Source: Clostridiaceae bacterium OM02-2AC
GTDB taxonomy: Bacteria > Bacillota_I > Bacilli_A > Erysipelotrichales > Erysipelotrichaceae
Reading direction: 5' to 3'
DNA length: 64,000 nucleotides
NCBI GenBank assembly: GCA_003481775.1
Contig: QULU01000017.1
Coordinates: 24,350-88,349, forward strand
The notes under the pieces are model-generated. The model did no database searches, was not told where the DNA came from, and saw only the letters and a list, made by a program, of their open reading frames with translations. Shown here piece by piece: positions 62,384 through 64,000 of this stretch; positions within the stretch are counted from its first letter, which is position 1, and every line of letters begins with the position of its first letter. The translations under genes and the position numbers were made by a program.

Positions 62384-63817
62384 ATGAAATATTCAAGTGA
62401 TATACTTAAACTATTTGATGATATTGATGTATCAGATAGTGATTATGAAAAAGCGATAGCAAGATATAAGTCTATAGCACATTATTTAGAGAACTCAGAT
62501 GTGAATAAATACAAACCGAACATTTATATTCAGGGATCTTTTAAATTAGGTACTGCAATAAAGCCGTTAACTGAAGATGGTAGTTATGACATAGATTTGG
62601 TATGTACCTTTGATAAAATACAGAAAAATGAAATTACTCAAAGTAAATTAAAAAATATTACTGGAAAAGTCGTTAAAGACTATGTTGAAAGCAATAATAT
62701 GAAGAAAGAACCCAATGACGGTAAAAGATGTTGGACTATAACTTATGTCGATGAGAAGAATTTTCACGTTGATATTTTGCCATCATTATTGAATGGGAAA
62801 TTAAAAGAAATAGTGATTACTGATAAAGAGAATAGGGATTATAATATAATTTCGAATAATTGGGAAGTAAGTAATCCCAAAGCATACTCAGAGTGGTTCA
62901 GACAAATATCTCAGTATAAAGAATATAGACAGCAATATGCACTTGCGAACGCAAAAAATATAGAAGAAGTCCCTTTTTATAGAATAAAAACACCACTGCA
63001 AAGAGTTGTTCAACTGCTAAAAAGGCATGCGGAGGTAATGTTTGAGAATAATATGAAATTAAAACCTTCATCTGTTATAATTACGACTTTAGTAGCAAAA
63101 GCTTATGATAAAGTTAGCAAACAAAATCAGAATTTCATTGATATAATAAAAAAAATAATTAGTCAATTAGAACATGAGATAAATTACATAAATGAAAAAC
63201 CTTGCGTTTTAAATCCTGTTGATGAGAACGAGAACTTATCGAGTAAATGGTCGGATGAGAACTATTTTTTAGAATTTCAAAATTGGATAAAACAATTAAA
63301 GTTTGATTTTTCAGTTACATATCATATAGGCAATGAAAAAGAAGAATTCAATCTTATTAAAAGAAGTATGTGTAAACAAAAATTTTCAACCGAAGTAGAA
63401 CAGTCTATGGAGCTATTACCATATCATTTAAAACCAAAATGGGAAATGAATTTATGGAAGAAAGTAGAAATTAAAACTATTATATATCAAAATGGTTTTT
63501 TACCAAAAAAATTATCAAGCGGTGAATCTGTCTGTAAAGGGATTAATGTTAGGTTTGAAGCTATATCAGAAAATATAAAATTATATGATATATATTGGCA
63601 AATTACTAATACTGGTTTTGAAGCTCAACAAGCAAATCAGTTAAGGGGTGATTTTTATAATTCTGAATTAATAGAAGGAAAGAGGATACGTAAGGAATTT
63701 ACATCATATACTGGCAAACATTATGTAGAGGCATTTTTGGTCAAGGATGGATGTTGTGTTGGGAAAAGTAATCCTTTTGTTATAGATGTAGTTCCTTATA
63801 AAAAGTATATATTTTAA
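62384..63817 (+). CDS. CD-NTase (SMODS) with C-terminal AGS-C sensor domain
   Basis: The 477-residue protein is a cGAS/DncV-like nucleotidyltransferase that makes a cyclic oligonucleotide alarm signal. The active site shows GSFKLGTAI at 51-59, YDIDLV with Asp69 and Asp71, and a third acidic residue Asp130 in FHVDILP. The C-terminal part (about 345-475) matches the AGS-C sensor: LSSGESVCKGINVRFEA, IYWQITNTGFEA and GKHYVEAFLVKDGCCVGKS. AGGAGG precedes the ATG. The nucleotide product cannot be told. No Cap2/Cap3 genes follow before the window ends. Confidence 0.88.
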   Translation: MKYSSDILKLFDDIDVSDSDYEKAIARYKSIAHYLENSDVNKYKPNIYIQGSFKLGTAIKPLTEDGSYDIDLVCTFDKIQKNEITQSKLKNITGKVVKDYVESNNMKKEPNDGKRCWTITYVDEKNFHVDILPSLLNGKLKEIVITDKENRDYNIISNNWEVSNPKAYSEWFRQISQYKEYRQQYALANAKNIEEVPFYRIKTPLQRVVQLLKRHAEVMFENNMKLKPSSVIITTLVAKAYDKVSKQNQNFIDIIKKIISQLEHEINYINEKPCVLNPVDENENLSSKWSDENYFLEFQNWIKQLKFDFSVTYHIGNEKEEFNLIKRSMCKQKFSTEVEQSMELLPYHLKPKWEMNLWKKVEIKTIIYQNGFLPKKLSSGESVCKGINVRFEAISENIKLYDIYWQITNTGFEAQQANQLRGDFYNSELIEGKRIRKEFTSYTGKHYVEAFLVKDGCCVGKSNPFVIDVVPYKKYIF

Positions 63818-64000
63818 TTAGTGAAACATTAAAATTGATATGGATTGATATAAGGTGTTGAAAAAATCATGGAACTTCTTTTTGTGATTTTTGTCTAAAG
63901 AATGAGCAGTTGAATAAATTATCTTAGAAAAGATAGTATAGTTGAAATAAATCATATATGTCTTTTTGACTATCTTTTTATATCTTCTTAAATGTCCGCA
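63818..64000. other. AT-rich end of window after CD-NTase
   Basis: A hairpin pairs AAAAGATAGT (63928-63937) with ACTATCTTTT (63969-63978) and has T-rich flanks on both strands, so it is likely the terminator of the CBASS unit. No frame opens before the window ends. Confidence 0.5.
63928..63980. terminator. Probable terminator of CBASS unit
   Basis: AAAAGATAGT and ACTATCTTTT form a perfect 10-bp stem around a 31-nt AT-rich loop, with T-runs on both strands. Confidence 0.6.

Overview
The window looks like chromosomal DNA of a low-to-moderate GC Firmicute, most likely an Erysipelotrichia gut bacterium of the [Clostridium] innocuum type. This is inferred from gene content and style: strong AGGAGG ribosome binding sites, a mannose-family PTS operon with a LevR-type regulator, two DegV proteins, a PNTAD-type sortase substrate, and the rplM-rpsI pair. 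No rRNA or tRNA gene was recognised.

Region 1 (1-16.6 kb) is metabolic. A 5' fragment of a 7TM sensor protein and an M20 amidohydrolase precede a ten-gene catabolic operon: mannose-family PTS EIIA, two EIIBs, EIIC and EIID, then an alanine racemase-like protein, a YitT membrane protein, a SIS-domain sugar isomerase, a DapA/NanA-family aldolase and a KDPG/KHG aldolase. A D-amino acid aminotransferase and a LevR/PRD regulator lie just downstream on the other strand. The set suggests uptake and cleavage of a sugar or sugar acid linked to an amino group or D-amino acid; the substrate is not known. DegV and AraC genes follow.

Region 2 (16.6-36.6 kb) is mixed housekeeping and envelope. It holds a pRiA4b ORF-3-like protein, a candidate structured RNA, a deoxyribosyltransferase-like protein, a DUF2156-GNAT fusion, a sortase-anchored surface protein, an Rpn nuclease, a VOC protein, a MecA-type penicillin-binding protein, a GGDEF-PAS-GGDEF-EAL protein, a 17-nt minisatellite, a pentapeptide/DUF1048-like/PadR operon, and an ABC exporter with a giant FtsX permease.

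Region 3 (36.9-53.5 kb) starts with a Wadjet (JetA-JetB-JetC) condensin operon that ends at a terminator with no jetD. It continues with small envelope genes (zinc ribbon, DUF2085, VanW), an orphan BceB-type permease, a 1.1-kb gene-poor gap, a MarR-controlled heterodimeric ABC exporter and a second DegV.

Region 4 (53.9-64 kb) is rplM-rpsI followed by an AT-rich accessory island that begins at the rpsI stop codon. An att-like block (hairpin, 10-nt arrays, terminator) occurs three times, at about 54.85, 56.41 and 58.81 kb, and divides the island into tandem modules. These carry duplicated XRE regulators, a frameshifted transposase, an AraC/GyrI-like regulator and a GNAT acetyltransferase. The last module carries two recognisable phage-defence systems back to back: an AbiL-like pair (RloA ATPase plus RloB) and a CBASS-like pair (transmembrane-NUDIX-like effector plus CD-NTase with AGS-C domain). 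No integrase is present in the window.
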